This document shows positions 1 through 8,342 of a DNA stretch of 18,331 bases, piece by piece. The notes beneath the pieces were generated by a model. It was not told where the DNA came from, ran no database searches, and saw only the letters and a program-made list of their open reading frames with translations. The stretch lies in assembly GCA_041674565.1 (NCBI GenBank), contig JBAYVQ010000007.1, forward strand, positions 1 to 18,331. Reading direction: 5' to 3'. Position 1 is the first letter of the stretch. Each line of letters opens with the position of its first letter. The stretch comes from CALMFT01 sp041674565. Lineage in GTDB: Bacteria; Patescibacteriota; Gracilibacteria; Absconditabacterales; Absconditicoccaceae. The position numbers and the translations under genes are program-made.

Positions 1-2
1 AA

Positions 3-80
3 GATGTCGGTACCGATGACTTAGATAAAGCGTTTACTCGATTTGATAATATAGCATCATTTAGGAATTTCTGATGATAA
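3..80 (+). CDS. C-terminal end of an unknown protein (partial)
   Basis: An open frame enters from the left edge and ends at TAA 78-80, giving 25 residues that finish in 'FRNFGG' if the tandem TGA TGA at 72-77 is read as Gly-Gly. The stop overlaps the next start as TAATG, which is typical of translational coupling and is the main reason to believe this is a real gene end. No family can be recognised from so short a piece. In the standard code the gene would end two codons earlier. Confidence 0.45.
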
Positions 81-547
81 TGACTCTTTCTGCTGGTTGG
101 TTACTTGTTGTCGTTGCCTATCTCGTGGTAGTATGACTTTTGGTGTGGTGAGTCAATAGATTACAAAAAGATACCAAATCCATCATGGCTGCTATGGTAT
201 ATGAGATCAATCAATTATTTCTGCTTATCAATACATATATCGCTCATCATCATGATGAAATCAGCGCGGTAGAAGAACTGACGGAGGTTGTTTATGCCAA
301 AAAAAAGCGATTCCTGCAAAGCAAGAAGCATCAACTCGCTGACCGATACGAACTCTATGTGGGACTCAAAGATGATATTACCTATTTATCTGATTATGTT
401 GATGAGGATTTGTCCGATGCTACTAGCTACGAATCTATAGACAAATTGTTTACATTTTTGTTTAGAATAAAACCACGAACCAAAGCCCTAAGATCTTTGC
501 TTTTGGTAATTACCCTGGGTCTTGGTGGTGGTTTTTTGAAAGAATAA
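80..547 (+). CDS. small membrane protein with N- and C-terminal hydrophobic segments
   Basis: 155 aa, starting at the ATG that overlaps the preceding stop (TAATG). An ATG two codons upstream (74) is also possible. Residues 3-23 ('GWLLVVVAYLVVVG') form a membrane segment, and a second hydrophobic stretch ('SLLLVITLGLGGGF') lies just before the C-terminus. The middle is charged and helical, with 'AHHHDEISAVEEL' and 'LSDYVDEDLSD'. Two in-frame TGA codons (136-138 and 151-153), read as Gly, join the N-terminal membrane segment to the rest; the standard code would lose it. The N-anchored helical layout recalls LemA-like proteins, but I see no diagnostic motif, so no function is given. It ends 2 nt before the stop of the convergent surface-protein gene. 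Confidence 0.7.
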
Positions 548-549
548 TA

Positions 550-3500
550 CTATTTCACTGGAAAGAAATTACTTTGGATAACTCCTCATTGGTATTCCAT
601 CTCGGCGTATACGATATCTCCTTGTGCTATGGGGGATAGGGTTTGCGTAAATCCACAAGGGCAAGTGGTACAAGTACTACTGATGTTGCTGTCTGGCACA
701 GAGGCAGAGTTTCATGGTACAATTTTGATGGAGAACGGTCCGTTTGGTACACTTGGTAGATTGTCCAGATGGTTTGGTGTACCATCATTGTCATTGTCGT
801 TATTGCTGTTCGTATTTGGTGTATTTGGTTGTGGATCGCAAATATTTCAGTACTGATCCTTGTCTGTATTAAGTTGGTCTGGGTTACTCTTGATGGGGCA
901 ATTATCAATGCTAGGGTCGTTGTTGGAGTGACTACTGTATTGTTCCAATAGTGGTGTGTTGAGGTTGTTGCCTATGCTGCAGTCGTCATTTTCCCGATTG
1001 AGTATGCCTACTGGGTTGCTATACCCATCTCCATCAATGTCATCATCACACATATCTGGCGTACTGTCTTTGTCCATATCGCACTTGAAAGGCTTTTGAC
1101 CACTGGTTTTGAGTAATCACAGACACTTATCTACTCCGTTGACAGTTATTTGTCAGCCATAACTTGGTTGTTCGTCGTTGTTCAGCGTGACGAGTACTCC
1201 TACATTGTAGGTTCCTGCTTTTGCATATGTATGCAGTATCTTGAGTTCATTGGGTGGCGATTGTTTGATCTGTCCATCTCCAAAATATCGTACGAGTGAC
1301 GCGATCTTTTCTGTGTTATTTGGTATAAGCTGAAGAAGAAAACTTTCACTGGTAGTTCCTATCATAGGTTTTATGACTAGATTTGCTGAAAATCAGTCTC
1401 CAGTATCTCATTCTTGTATGTTCAGTTGTATGATGTTGTTCATTGTCTGCCCATTGATTAGGGTGATGACTTGATCCACGACAGCTATTCAAGGTTTGAG
1501 ATAGACATGAGTGGTGTTGAGTGATTTGCTACTGAAACTTGTCCCGTCTCCAAACTCTCGTGATACGTTCTGAATCTGCTTTGCATCAAATCATTGTGTT
1601 ATGGTTTTGAGTTTGACGGCTTGTCAGACAACGGGTGTCAAGGTGTCGGCTTCTAGATACGACGACACTGGTTTGACTCAGGTATTACTATTCACTCAAA
1701 CATTGACTTGTGCCACTGCTTTGACCTGATTATTGGTATAGCAATAGGCGGTGACAGGGTGTTGACTAGGACCTTTGATAGTTAGATTTGCGGTCTGATT
1801 TTTGTTTGTAGTTTGGGATGCTTGTGTCTGATTATCAATAGTTCGAGAAATAGTATCACATACTCCTTGGATCTTTGGTGTCACTTTGGTGGTAAATCCA
1901 TCTGGACCAGAAAGAGGATTGGCAACTAGTTGCAGACCAACTTGAGTGTCCCCCGTGTCTGCCACGGTGATAGTAGTAAATGCCGTATTATTCTTGCAGT
2001 CTACTAGTCCTATTTCGTAAGTGCCTCATTTATTGTATGTTGCTGCTCCTTTATTTGCGTTTGCTGATTGTCCGTTGCCGAAATTTCGATTGTTTCCTGT
2101 AATGCAGGTATATCCGCTGCTGATAGGCTCAAACATTACCTTTGTTGGAGCAGTTAACTTATCAGCAGTGGTCTTAATGAGTAACGCATTGCCACCACTT
2201 ATGGGTTTTTCGCATTCATCCCCTAAGCCATTATTGTTGACGTCATCTTGCTTGCTGTTGTAGGATGTCGGACAATTGTCGTATTGTGGTGGCAAGGTAT
2301 AGTCAACCACTGCTTGGTCCATGAACTTCTTGTCACCTATTGCCGTCACCAGACACGAGGTATTGATCTGTGATAATCTGCGTACAATCTGCTTGCCCAC
2401 ACCAGTTTGTCCATCGCATAATGTCCATGTAATATTCTGGATATCCTGAGATGATGATGCCTTGCAGGTGACTGACTGACTATTGTTGTCTTGATCTCAT
2501 TGGCAGTCTATGTCCAAACGTGAGTCTTGCTGTTGTTTGGGGTTGTGCGCTATATTGACCACGACTCGGGCGGTTAATTCTTCGTCTCCTATGGCGTAGA
2601 CGGTGTAGGTACCTGGTGTTGCAAAACTATGTTTTACTTTGTTACCAGTTGCCGTCTTGTTGTCTCCAAATTGTCGACGTACTGATTGTACACCTCCCGT
2701 AGTTATTGCTTCAAATGTTATGATTTCGTCTTTATCGGCAACGAGTTTGTCAGCTTGAATGCTGAGAGTCTTGAGAATTTGTGGTTTGGTTGCATCGAGC
2801 ACATTGACCACCATAGATGCAGAAAGTTGATTATTTGCTACGACATATACTTGTTTGATGCCCGTGCTAGCGTAGATATGTTTTGCCGATATGCCTTGCC
2901 CATCTTGCCCATCTCCAAAGTCTCGATCGAGACTGGTAACGATGCCTGAGTATAGTGCCACAAAAGTCGTTGCTATAGATCTATATACTGGTCAGTCATT
3001 TTCTATAGCAAGTGCTAGTACGGGGCTTGAGGCCCCTTGGAGATAGTATTTGGGGTTAATGAATCATATATCATTTACGAGGTTGATGGGATTCAAAAGT
3101 CCGTCTCCATCTATATCCTCGTCACACACATCCCCCATGGTGTCGCTATCGGTGTCGAGTTGTGTAGGATTGTATATAGTAGGGCAGTTATCTTGATGGT
3201 TTACTACCCCGTCTTTGTCATAGTCCAGATCAAACGTACAACTGATAGCCTGATTGAGTCTGTACAGATAGCTTACTAACTGTTTGCTCGTAGCAAGTTC
3301 GTATGGTCTGATGCGATCAGCTTCTACTACGTTAAATACTCATTCTTTCATCAGTATATTTATTTCGGCCACGGGTCGAGATCCTTGTTTTATATTCCTG
3401 AGGTTGATCATGCCACACTCGCCCAAGTTTCGTGTACAATATTTTGCATAGGTATCAAGTTCGGCCGCTGTCTCTATTGTACAGCTGTTTTGGTTGATAC

Positions 3501-4152
3501 ACCTCAGAACTCAGCCATTCATATTAGCTAGATCAATAAGATTGAAGTTTTTGAATGCAGCAGAATTGGGGTCTTGCTTACTTAGCCATGATTTGATAGC
3601 GGCTCGATCAACGGGGTATGTTTTGGAAAGATCCTGTTTTTTCAGATTATAAATAATCTGAATAGTTTCACCTTGTTTTACCAGGTTCGCTCCACAAAAT
3701 CTTCCAGGACAAAAGGGACTGATGTCACGAGGATATCAATTCACAACCCCTTGATCAGCTGCTACTGCTGCACAGTAGTAATAGTTCTCTCCATTTCGGA
3801 TGTAGTTATTTCGTACTATATCGTCAAAGTTGTTTCCTGGCTGTTTAATAAAATCACTTCGCCATACGCGTGTATATTTATCAATAAATGCTTGTCATGG
3901 GTGTAGACAGTCTACACAACTGATGGTGCTTAGCAGTCTGATGACGTCATTACGATAGAGTGGTTTATCTTCTTCCAAGAAACTTGGTGCTACGCCGATT
4001 GATTCCAATGATGAAACATAACCACTGTAGTCCGCGTATGACCGTCAAAATATACACAAATTGCCCAATAATACGCATAAAAAAGCTATAGCTTGTTTTT
4101 TTGTAGAGCATATAGTTTTAGCCTTATTTATAGCTGATCGTGCATTTTTCAA
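550..4152 (-). CDS. giant secreted surface protein: SLH-like, PKD and TSP3-like calcium-binding segments
   Basis: About 1200 aa in one continuous frame, with about 20 in-frame TGA codons read as Gly and a TAG stop at 550-552. No in-frame ATG exists between the upstream TAA (4183) and the coding start. The best start is TTG at 4152, which gives a good signal peptide: basic residues 1-19 ('MKNARSAINKAK...TKK'), hydrophobic core 'AIAFLCVLLGNLCIFG', and cleavage near 'SYA' at residue 40. Residues ~44-83 and ~123-172 ('AADQGVVNGYPRD') resemble SLH repeats. Aspartate-rich TSP3-like segments lie at ~305-335 ('DYDKDGVVNHQDNCP'), ~625-647 and ~1024-1135 ('DDDIDGDGYSNP'). PKD-like domains centre on FGDG or its variants at residues ~412, 495 (FGDN), 691 (FGNG), 867 and 957; the clearest has 'HSFATPGTYTVYAIGD'. 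The tail has a cysteine cluster 'CTTCPCG' (~1161-1166). These features indicate a calcium-stabilised cell-surface or adhesion protein; the role is inferred. The gene follows the 184-aa gene with a ~30-nt gap. Confidence 0.85.
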
Positions 4153-4182
4153 TGGTCACTGGATGCTTGATAAATGATTGTT

Positions 4183-4737
4183 TTATTCCCTAAATACATT
4201 TTCTAGTGCTGCGTATTGATGTTGCTCTTCGGCGTTGATGATGATACTTACTTCGTCTCATGGTTTTCCTTTATGAAACGTGACGGCTGCGCTATTGAGT
4301 GTGTAGTTATTATTGTCTGACCCTAGGGCCATAGTGATTGTTCACTTTTTGTGTAAGATGCCTTTGAGGTGTTTGCGTGGGGCTGGTTTGATAATTTTGT
4401 AGATCATTTCTCCGTTCGATTTAATGGTGAGTTTGAGATTGTCGCCTGGTATAAGCATGCTTTTACTGGCGTAGTTTGCTGGGACTGGATATACGTCCGT
4501 TTCGGTAGCCATTTCTCTGCCGTCAAAAATACCCTCTATGGTATACTTTTTACCTATTTGAGGTTCTACGAGCGAGTACATATGGTCCTGTACTTCACGT
4601 AGTGGTCTTGTGGTCTTGCGTATTGCCTTGAGATCGTTTTTGCTGATCTGATCGCCATTGAGCAGTCATTTCAATTTTCCGATGGTGTCATGCAATCTTT
4701 CAATGAGTTCTGTAGCTGCTGCGTTTTTGCGTGACAT
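4183..4737 (-). CDS. conserved 184-aa protein with PVPANYASKS motif (function unknown)
   Basis: 184 aa, ATG at 4737, TAA at 4183-4185. Residues 1-60 are helical and charged ('KNAAATELIERLHD', 'DLKAIRKTTRPLREVQDHMYSLVEP'). The rest looks like a compact beta domain: 'IGKKYTIEGIFDGREM', 'YPVPANYASKSMLIPGDNLKLTI', 'GEMIYKIIKPAPRKHLKGIL', and a closing 'GKPGDEVSIIIN'. I recall very similar proteins being widespread in Patescibacteria, often labelled hypothetical; this is memory, not a search. Three TGA codons, including the Gly of 'KPGDEV', are read as Gly. The gene is divergent from the SSB-like gene and directly upstream of the surface-protein gene in the same frame, so the two may be cotranscribed. 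No catalytic motif is visible. Confidence 0.8.
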
Positions 4738-5078
4738 AATGGTAATGGATAATAAAAAGTCCATAAGATATCATCTAATCATACACCTATTGATAACCAG
4801 ATGCAATTAACTGCCACGTAAACGATACTCTGCTACCATGATAAAGATTGACATTTTATAGTTGTTATTTGTAGAGTGATTTTTTTGATACTATTTCTCC
4901 ATAGTTTCTATTGTTTTCTGTAATATATACGGTGACTGTGCAAAAATAGTTACCAGTCGGTCTGTGTCTTATGGGCTTACGTATACTATATTTGTCTTGG
5001 TTTTGTCCTTTACATGCTATTGAATTGGAAAAAGAAAAAGATACGCTTTTGTCACAATTTACTAGTAATCTTTTTGTA
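4738..5078. other. divergent intergenic region, 341 nt
   Basis: This AT-rich region separates the divergent 184-aa gene and the SSB-like gene and must hold promoters for both. Reading on the minus strand, a TTATTAT element lies 11 nt before the start at 4737. On the plus strand there is TTGACA at 4848. The SSB-like frame is open back to a TAG at 4947, so an upstream ATG at 4971 is possible but gives a leader unlike the family. I see no other gene or RNA here. Confidence 0.6.
4848..4877 (+). promoter_or_regulatory. possible sigma-70-type promoter for the SSB-like gene
   Basis: A perfect TTGACA (4848-4853) is followed after 18 nt by TAGAGT (4872-4877). It lies about 200 nt upstream of the preferred start, so the leader would be long. 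The call rests on the -35 match only. Confidence 0.3.
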
Positions 5079-5441
5079 ATGATTTTTAGAGGTAAAATTT
5101 TATGGGTTGGTCCAAAAGAGTTGATTCCCAAGGCTGATGGTAGCACGATGACAAAAGTAAGTTTTGTGGTCGAGGAACAAACTGATAGGGAATACAGAGA
5201 CGCTGTACTTCTTGATATGTACAACGACAGAGCAGAGATGTTCGCTAATACGTATAAAGAGGGTGATACAGTAAGTGTTACTTTTGGCGGTAGAGTAAGA
5301 GACTACACAAACAAAGAAGGTGCTACAAGGAAAATCTGTTCACTTACTGCTCTCAGAGTAGACTTGGAGGGTAATGGTGGCGGTGCTTCAAGACCAGCAG
5401 CAAAGCAAGCGGAGGATAGCGATGATGATCTTCCATTCTAA
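5079..5441 (+). CDS. OB-fold single-strand-DNA-binding-like protein (DUF3127 type)
   Basis: 120 aa from ATG 5079, chosen because 'MIFRGKILWVG' matches the usual first strand of this family. An in-frame ATG at 4971 would add 36 residues of unrelated character. The body shows an OB-fold-like strand pattern: 'TKVSFVVEEQTD', 'RDAVLLDMYNDRAEMFANTY', 'GDTVSVTFGGRVRDY', then 'ICSLTALRVDLE'. A flexible Gly/Ala/Asp tail ends in 'DSDDDLPF', the acidic tip by which SSB proteins recruit partners in DNA replication and repair. DUF3127 proteins with this layout are best known from Bacteroidota. It contains no UGA codon. It is followed by a strong terminator and so is probably a single-gene transcript. Binding to ssDNA is inferred from fold and tail. 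Confidence 0.75.
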   Translation: MIFRGKILWVGPKELIPKADGSTMTKVSFVVEEQTDREYRDAVLLDMYNDRAEMFANTYKEGDTVSVTFGGRVRDYTNKEGATRKICSLTALRVDLEGNGGGASRPAAKQAEDSDDDLPF

Positions 5442-5462
5442 TAATCAGTAATAGATATGAAG

Positions 5463-5506
5463 CTAGTTTATGTACGACTCTTGTTTTGCATACAACTAGT
5501 TTTTTT
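5463..5506 (+). terminator. rho-independent terminator after the SSB-like gene
   Basis: CTAGTT (5463-5468) pairs with AACTAG (5494-5499). The stem continues past a bulged C with TATGTA against TGCATA, for about 12 bp in all, and is followed by seven T (5500-5506). Confidence 0.75.
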
Positions 5507-5583
5507 CTTATACAATGAGATGTGTTGATACTGTAAGTAAGTTAGTTACCAAGTATGCTTGTATTTATAATTGTATATATTGT

Positions 5584-5910
5584 ATGGATATCGCTCTTGT
5601 TTCCTTTTCTTATCCCAATAGTGGTCGTCAACTCAAAAAACTTATTCAATCTTTGGTGCAAAGCGGTCTGGTAGCATGCGCTCAGGTGACCAATTATGCC
5701 CATAGCTACTTTATTCGAGAGGGTAAATTCAAAAAATCTCAAGAAAAACTTGTGGTTTGCAAGTTGTTGCCTGAGTATATCAGCAAGGTTGTCAGCATGA
5801 TTGAAAAACAACATCCGTATAGCATCCCCGAAATACTTATTGAAACCAAACAATGTAATGATGCTTATGCTGATCAAGTGTCTTCCTGTGCCGTTTCCAA
5901 AAAAAAATAA
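5584..5910 (+). CDS. cutA: CutA-like divalent-ion tolerance protein
   Basis: 108 aa, the usual CutA1 length. The start ATG 5584 gives 'MDIALVSFSYPNSGRQLKKLI', matching the family's first strand and helix; upstream in-frame codons back to 5515 add a non-conserved leader. Family landmarks are 'SLVQSGLVACAQV' (usually 'LVeerLAACvni'), 'SYFIREGKFKKSQEKLVVCKLL' (usually 'YrWeGki..d.E.ll..KT') and 'EKQHPYSIPEIL' (usually 'HPYevPEI'), in the right order and spacing. CutA1 proteins form very stable trimers and are linked to copper and divalent cation tolerance, though their biochemical role is unsettled. The gene lies between the terminator of the SSB-like gene and the HIT gene, with TATAAT shortly before the start. 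It contains no UGA codon. Confidence 0.85.
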   Translation: MDIALVSFSYPNSGRQLKKLIQSLVQSGLVACAQVTNYAHSYFIREGKFKKSQEKLVVCKLLPEYISKVVSMIEKQHPYSIPEILIETKQCNDAYADQVSSCAVSKKK

Positions 5911-5947
5911 TTGTAATTGCCTATGGGTTGGCTATCTTGTTGTCAGA

Positions 5948-5954
5948 TTATTTT
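5948..5954 (+). promoter_or_regulatory. TTATTTT element before the HIT gene
   Basis: TTATTTT, ending 13 nt before ATG 5968; CTATATTAC follows. Confidence 0.5.
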
Positions 5955-5967
5955 CTATATTACTGTA

Positions 5968-6363
5968 ATGGATACTATTTTCGCTAAGATTATTCGTGGA
6001 GAAATACCTTGCTACAAAGTCTACGAAGATGACTATAGTTTTGCTTTTTTGGACATACGTCCGTATGCATTGGGACATGTGTTGTTGGTCTCCAAACTGT
6101 CAGTTGATCATTTTTTTGATCTTGGAGACCCTGACTATACCAAACTGTTTCAGGCTGCTAAAAGACTTGCTCCTGCTATCCAAAAAGCAAGCGACTCCAA
6201 GAGGGTTGGTCTTGTTGTAGAAGGACTGGAGGTGCCGCACGTGCATCTCAAGCTGATTCCTATCAACAAGGCAGGGGATTTAGACAGCCATCATGCTCAC
6301 GAGGAAACAACAGAACACATGCTTATGATACAACAAAAGATTATCGATAATCTGAATGATTAG
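5968..6363 (+). CDS. HIT (histidine triad) family nucleotide-binding protein
   Basis: 131 aa. The start 'MDTIFAKIIRGEIPCYKVYEDD' is the classic HIT opening, followed by 'FAFLDIRPYALGHVLLVSK' (usually 'aflDi.P.a.GH.Lvipk'). The catalytic signature is 'VPHVHLKLIP' (His91, His93, Lys95) where HIT hydrolases usually carry H-x-H-x-H-x-x. The middle catalytic histidine (the second H) is present and the third position is Lys. HIT proteins hydrolyse nucleoside phosphoramidates or dinucleotides; whether this variant is active cannot be judged here. It sits 33 nt upstream of rsmI, with a TTATTTT element 13 nt before the ATG. Confidence 0.88.
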   Translation: MDTIFAKIIRGEIPCYKVYEDDYSFAFLDIRPYALGHVLLVSKLSVDHFFDLGDPDYTKLFQAAKRLAPAIQKASDSKRVGLVVEGLEVPHVHLKLIPINKAGDLDSHHAHEETTEHMLMIQQKIIDNLND

Positions 6364-6371
6364 TATGTCAC

Positions 6372-6378
6372 TTATTTA
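6372..6378 (+). promoter_or_regulatory. TTATTTA element before rsmI
   Basis: TTATTTAC, ending 18 nt before the GTG start, which supports that start. Confidence 0.4.
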
Positions 6379-6396
6379 CTTTTTTGTGTAACCACG

Positions 6397-7104
6397 GTGC
6401 TTTCCATCATACCCACTCCTATTGGCAATAGAGAAGATATTACACTCAGGGCGCTAAGACTGCTAGCAGAAATAGATGTTATTTTTTCTGAAGATCCACA
6501 GACCACCAAAAAATTGCTCAATATGTATGAAATACCTTACCATTCCAAGAAATTTTACACATTCAATAGCTTTGTGACAGATCGTCAGTTCGCTATGTAT
6601 GTGAACTTGATGAAAGAGCAGCACGTGGGTATGGTCTCGGAGGCTGGCACTCCTGGATTATCTGATCCAGCAAAAGAGCTCATCAAGCATTGTTGGCTTG
6701 AGCAGATTCGTTTTGAGATATTGCCGTGAGCAAACGCATTGGTCCCCGCAGTGGTTTCCTCCAATCGAGACACGACGCAATTTGCTTTCTGGGGTTTCCT
6801 TCCCAAGAAAAAAGGGAAACAAACAGCATTGAAAACTATTATTGATTCAGATTATCCTATATATGTGTATGAGTCTGTACACAGGGTAGTAAAAACCCTG
6901 GAGGAACTATTAGCGCTTGGATTCACTGGCAAGGTGATGGTATGCCGTGAATTGACTAAGTTGCATGAACAATATGCTTGTGGCTCTATATCACAGATAC
7001 TAGAAAAAGTTGCCAAGGGAGAGGTGCCATTGAAGGGAGAATTCGTTTTGGGTTTTGACGCGGGAGCGGCTCCGACCCCTCATTGACTTGAAAACACACT
7101 ATAA
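6397..7104 (+). CDS. rsmI: 16S rRNA (cytidine-2'-O-)-methyltransferase RsmI
   Basis: 235 aa from a GTG start (6397); 'MLSIIPTPIGN' matches the family opening 'lyvvaTPIGNl'. Other landmarks are 'DVIFSEDPQTTKKLLNMYEI' (usually 'aEDTR.t..LL'), 'VGMVSEAGTPGLSDPA' (usually 'v.DAGTP.isDPG') and 'ILPGANALVPAVVSS' (usually 'lPGpsA...al..s'). The Gly at residue 111 is encoded by TGA (6727), and a second TGA (7084) lies near the end, so the standard code would split the gene. RsmI uses S-adenosylmethionine to methylate the ribose of C1402 in the ribosomal decoding centre. It is shorter than the ~280-aa E. coli enzyme, lacking most of the C-terminal extension. The true stop is TAA 7102-7104. Confidence 0.92.
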
Positions 7105-7142
7105 CTCATTATCATAATAGCAGACTCCCCTCTGCCGCTGCT

Positions 7143-7149
7143 TTATTTT
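7143..7149 (+). promoter_or_regulatory. TTATTTT element before the PH-domain gene
   Basis: TTATTTT, ending 13 nt before ATG 7163. A short stem GCAGA/TCTGC lies just upstream (7120-7135) and could end rsmI transcription. Confidence 0.45.
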
Positions 7150-7162
7150 TCAGCCGACCTGT

Positions 7163-7771
7163 ATGAAATTTCTTGCTAACTTTGACACCGAACTCGAAAC
7201 TCGTGTTGTTCAAAAGTACATCGAGCTGTACGGTAAAGACAATATCCTGTGTATCCACAGAGCAAAGATCTTTTGGGTCTTCAAATGCCTGTTGCCAGGT
7301 ATTGCTATGCTTGCCCTTTTGCTAGTGGCGATATTGATCGGCAGTCGAGATAGCGGAGACGAGACACTCAATGGCATCAAATCCTTGTTGAGTTTTATTT
7401 TTGGTGCGATTGTCATCTTTGTGGGCGGGGTGAAATTGCTCAAGAAGTACTTTGACTACAAGATGGATTTTTGCGTAGTAACTCCTCAAGAGGTCGTCGC
7501 CTATAATCAAACTGGTCTACTAAATAGAAGTAGTAGGACTATTGATGCCGATAAGATCAAAACAGTCACAGATGATGGAGCGGGCTTTTTGCAATCCCTT
7601 TTTAACTATGGAGGTATTACATTCTTGTCTGAATGAGATCAAGCGGGTGGGTGAGATATCAGACTATATTATGTGCAAGACGTCAACACCACCAAAAATA
7701 TTGTAAGGAATTTGATAGAACCGCATTTACAAAAACATTCTTTAAAACAACATGAACCCCAAAATCACTAG
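7163..7771 (+). CDS. membrane protein with bacterial PH-like (bPH2) domain
   Basis: 202 aa. Two membrane segments lie near residues 34-60 ('GIAMLALLLVAILIG') and 75-92 ('LLSFIFGAIVIFVGGV'). The following domain has 'KYFDYKMDFCVVTPQEVVAYNQTGLLNRSSRTIDADKIKTV' in outline (split here for length: 'MDFCVVTPQEVVAYNQ', 'SSRTIDADKIKTV'), the pattern of the PH-like DUF304 family ('y.vT...li...G....~i.l..I~~v'). Two TGA codons read as Gly extend the protein past 7634 to TAG 7769-7771, restoring 'GDIRLYYVQDV'. The last 20 nt overlap the YceD-like gene, suggesting coupled translation. The role of such two-helix PH proteins is largely unknown. Confidence 0.75.
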
Positions 7772-8279
7772 TGATTCGTCTTCGCAATGAGACGAATGAA
7801 TACCCACTGACACACTGTTGGTAAAAGTAGGTGATTTGTTGCACAAACAAGGCGCTAAAGATGTCATAGCTATCTCGAACTTGCGCATAGATGATGCTAT
7901 TAGCGATATAACTTGATCTGTGGAGCTAGTTGGCATTAGCGATGACGAGCTCTACGCTGTTGCCAAGGATTTGTCATATTGTTTGCATATCCCTTGCGAC
8001 TATTGCGGAGAGAGCAAGATGTTTACTAAGACCTTAGGAAGCGAAACATATACTTTTATTTTGGAGCGTTCTATTACGCCAGAAATGAAGGAAGAGGAAA
8101 CGATCTTTCCTATTAGTATCGACATGACGATTGATTTATATCCAGTGATACGCGAGATGATCGGTCTTGCAAATGATGTACAGCACGCTTGTGAAGACTG
8201 TCAAAAAAGATTGGAGACCCTTGATGATAATCAAGTACAGACGGATAATCCATTGGGCTGAAATATTATTTTTACGTAA
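7752..8279 (+). CDS. YceD-like (DUF177) protein
   Basis: 175 aa from ATG 7752, inside the end of the previous gene. Four TGA codons are read as Gly ('SSQGDEG', 'DITGSV', 'PLGNII'). Two cysteine pairs, 'CDYC' (82-85) and 'CEDC' (147-150), flank a middle with 'MTIDLYPVIREMIGLAND'. This is the YceD layout: a C-x-x-C followed by 'idL...i.E.l.l..P....C...C'. YceD is linked to 23S rRNA accumulation and usually sits next to rpmF, which is not seen here; the paired cysteines may bind zinc. The assignment is by pattern, with low overall identity. TAA is at 8277-8279. Confidence 0.6.
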
Positions 8280-8321
8280 CATGACAGGACTTTATCGAGG
8301 TCCATGCCAGTCGTGTTCGGA

Positions 8322-8328
8322 TTATTTT
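8322..8328 (+). promoter_or_regulatory. TTATTTT element before mltG
   Basis: TTATTTT, ending 14 nt before ATG 8343; its position argues for that start over the upstream ATG 8304. Confidence 0.45.
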
Positions 8329-8342
8329 TTATGTTGTGTTTT

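Noticed and set aside
550..4152. Reading the surface-protein region as a decayed pseudogene full of stops
   Set aside because: The only stops in frame are TGA, all other codons are intact, and domains continue across each TGA; the same code restores conserved genes nearby.
4971..5078. N-terminal extension of the SSB-like protein from ATG 4971
   Set aside because: The added 36 residues do not resemble the family, whose first strand begins at the ATG at 5079.
7120..7150. Possible terminator between rsmI and the PH-domain gene
   Set aside because: The stem is only 5 bp and the T-rich run starts 6 nt later and coincides with the start element.
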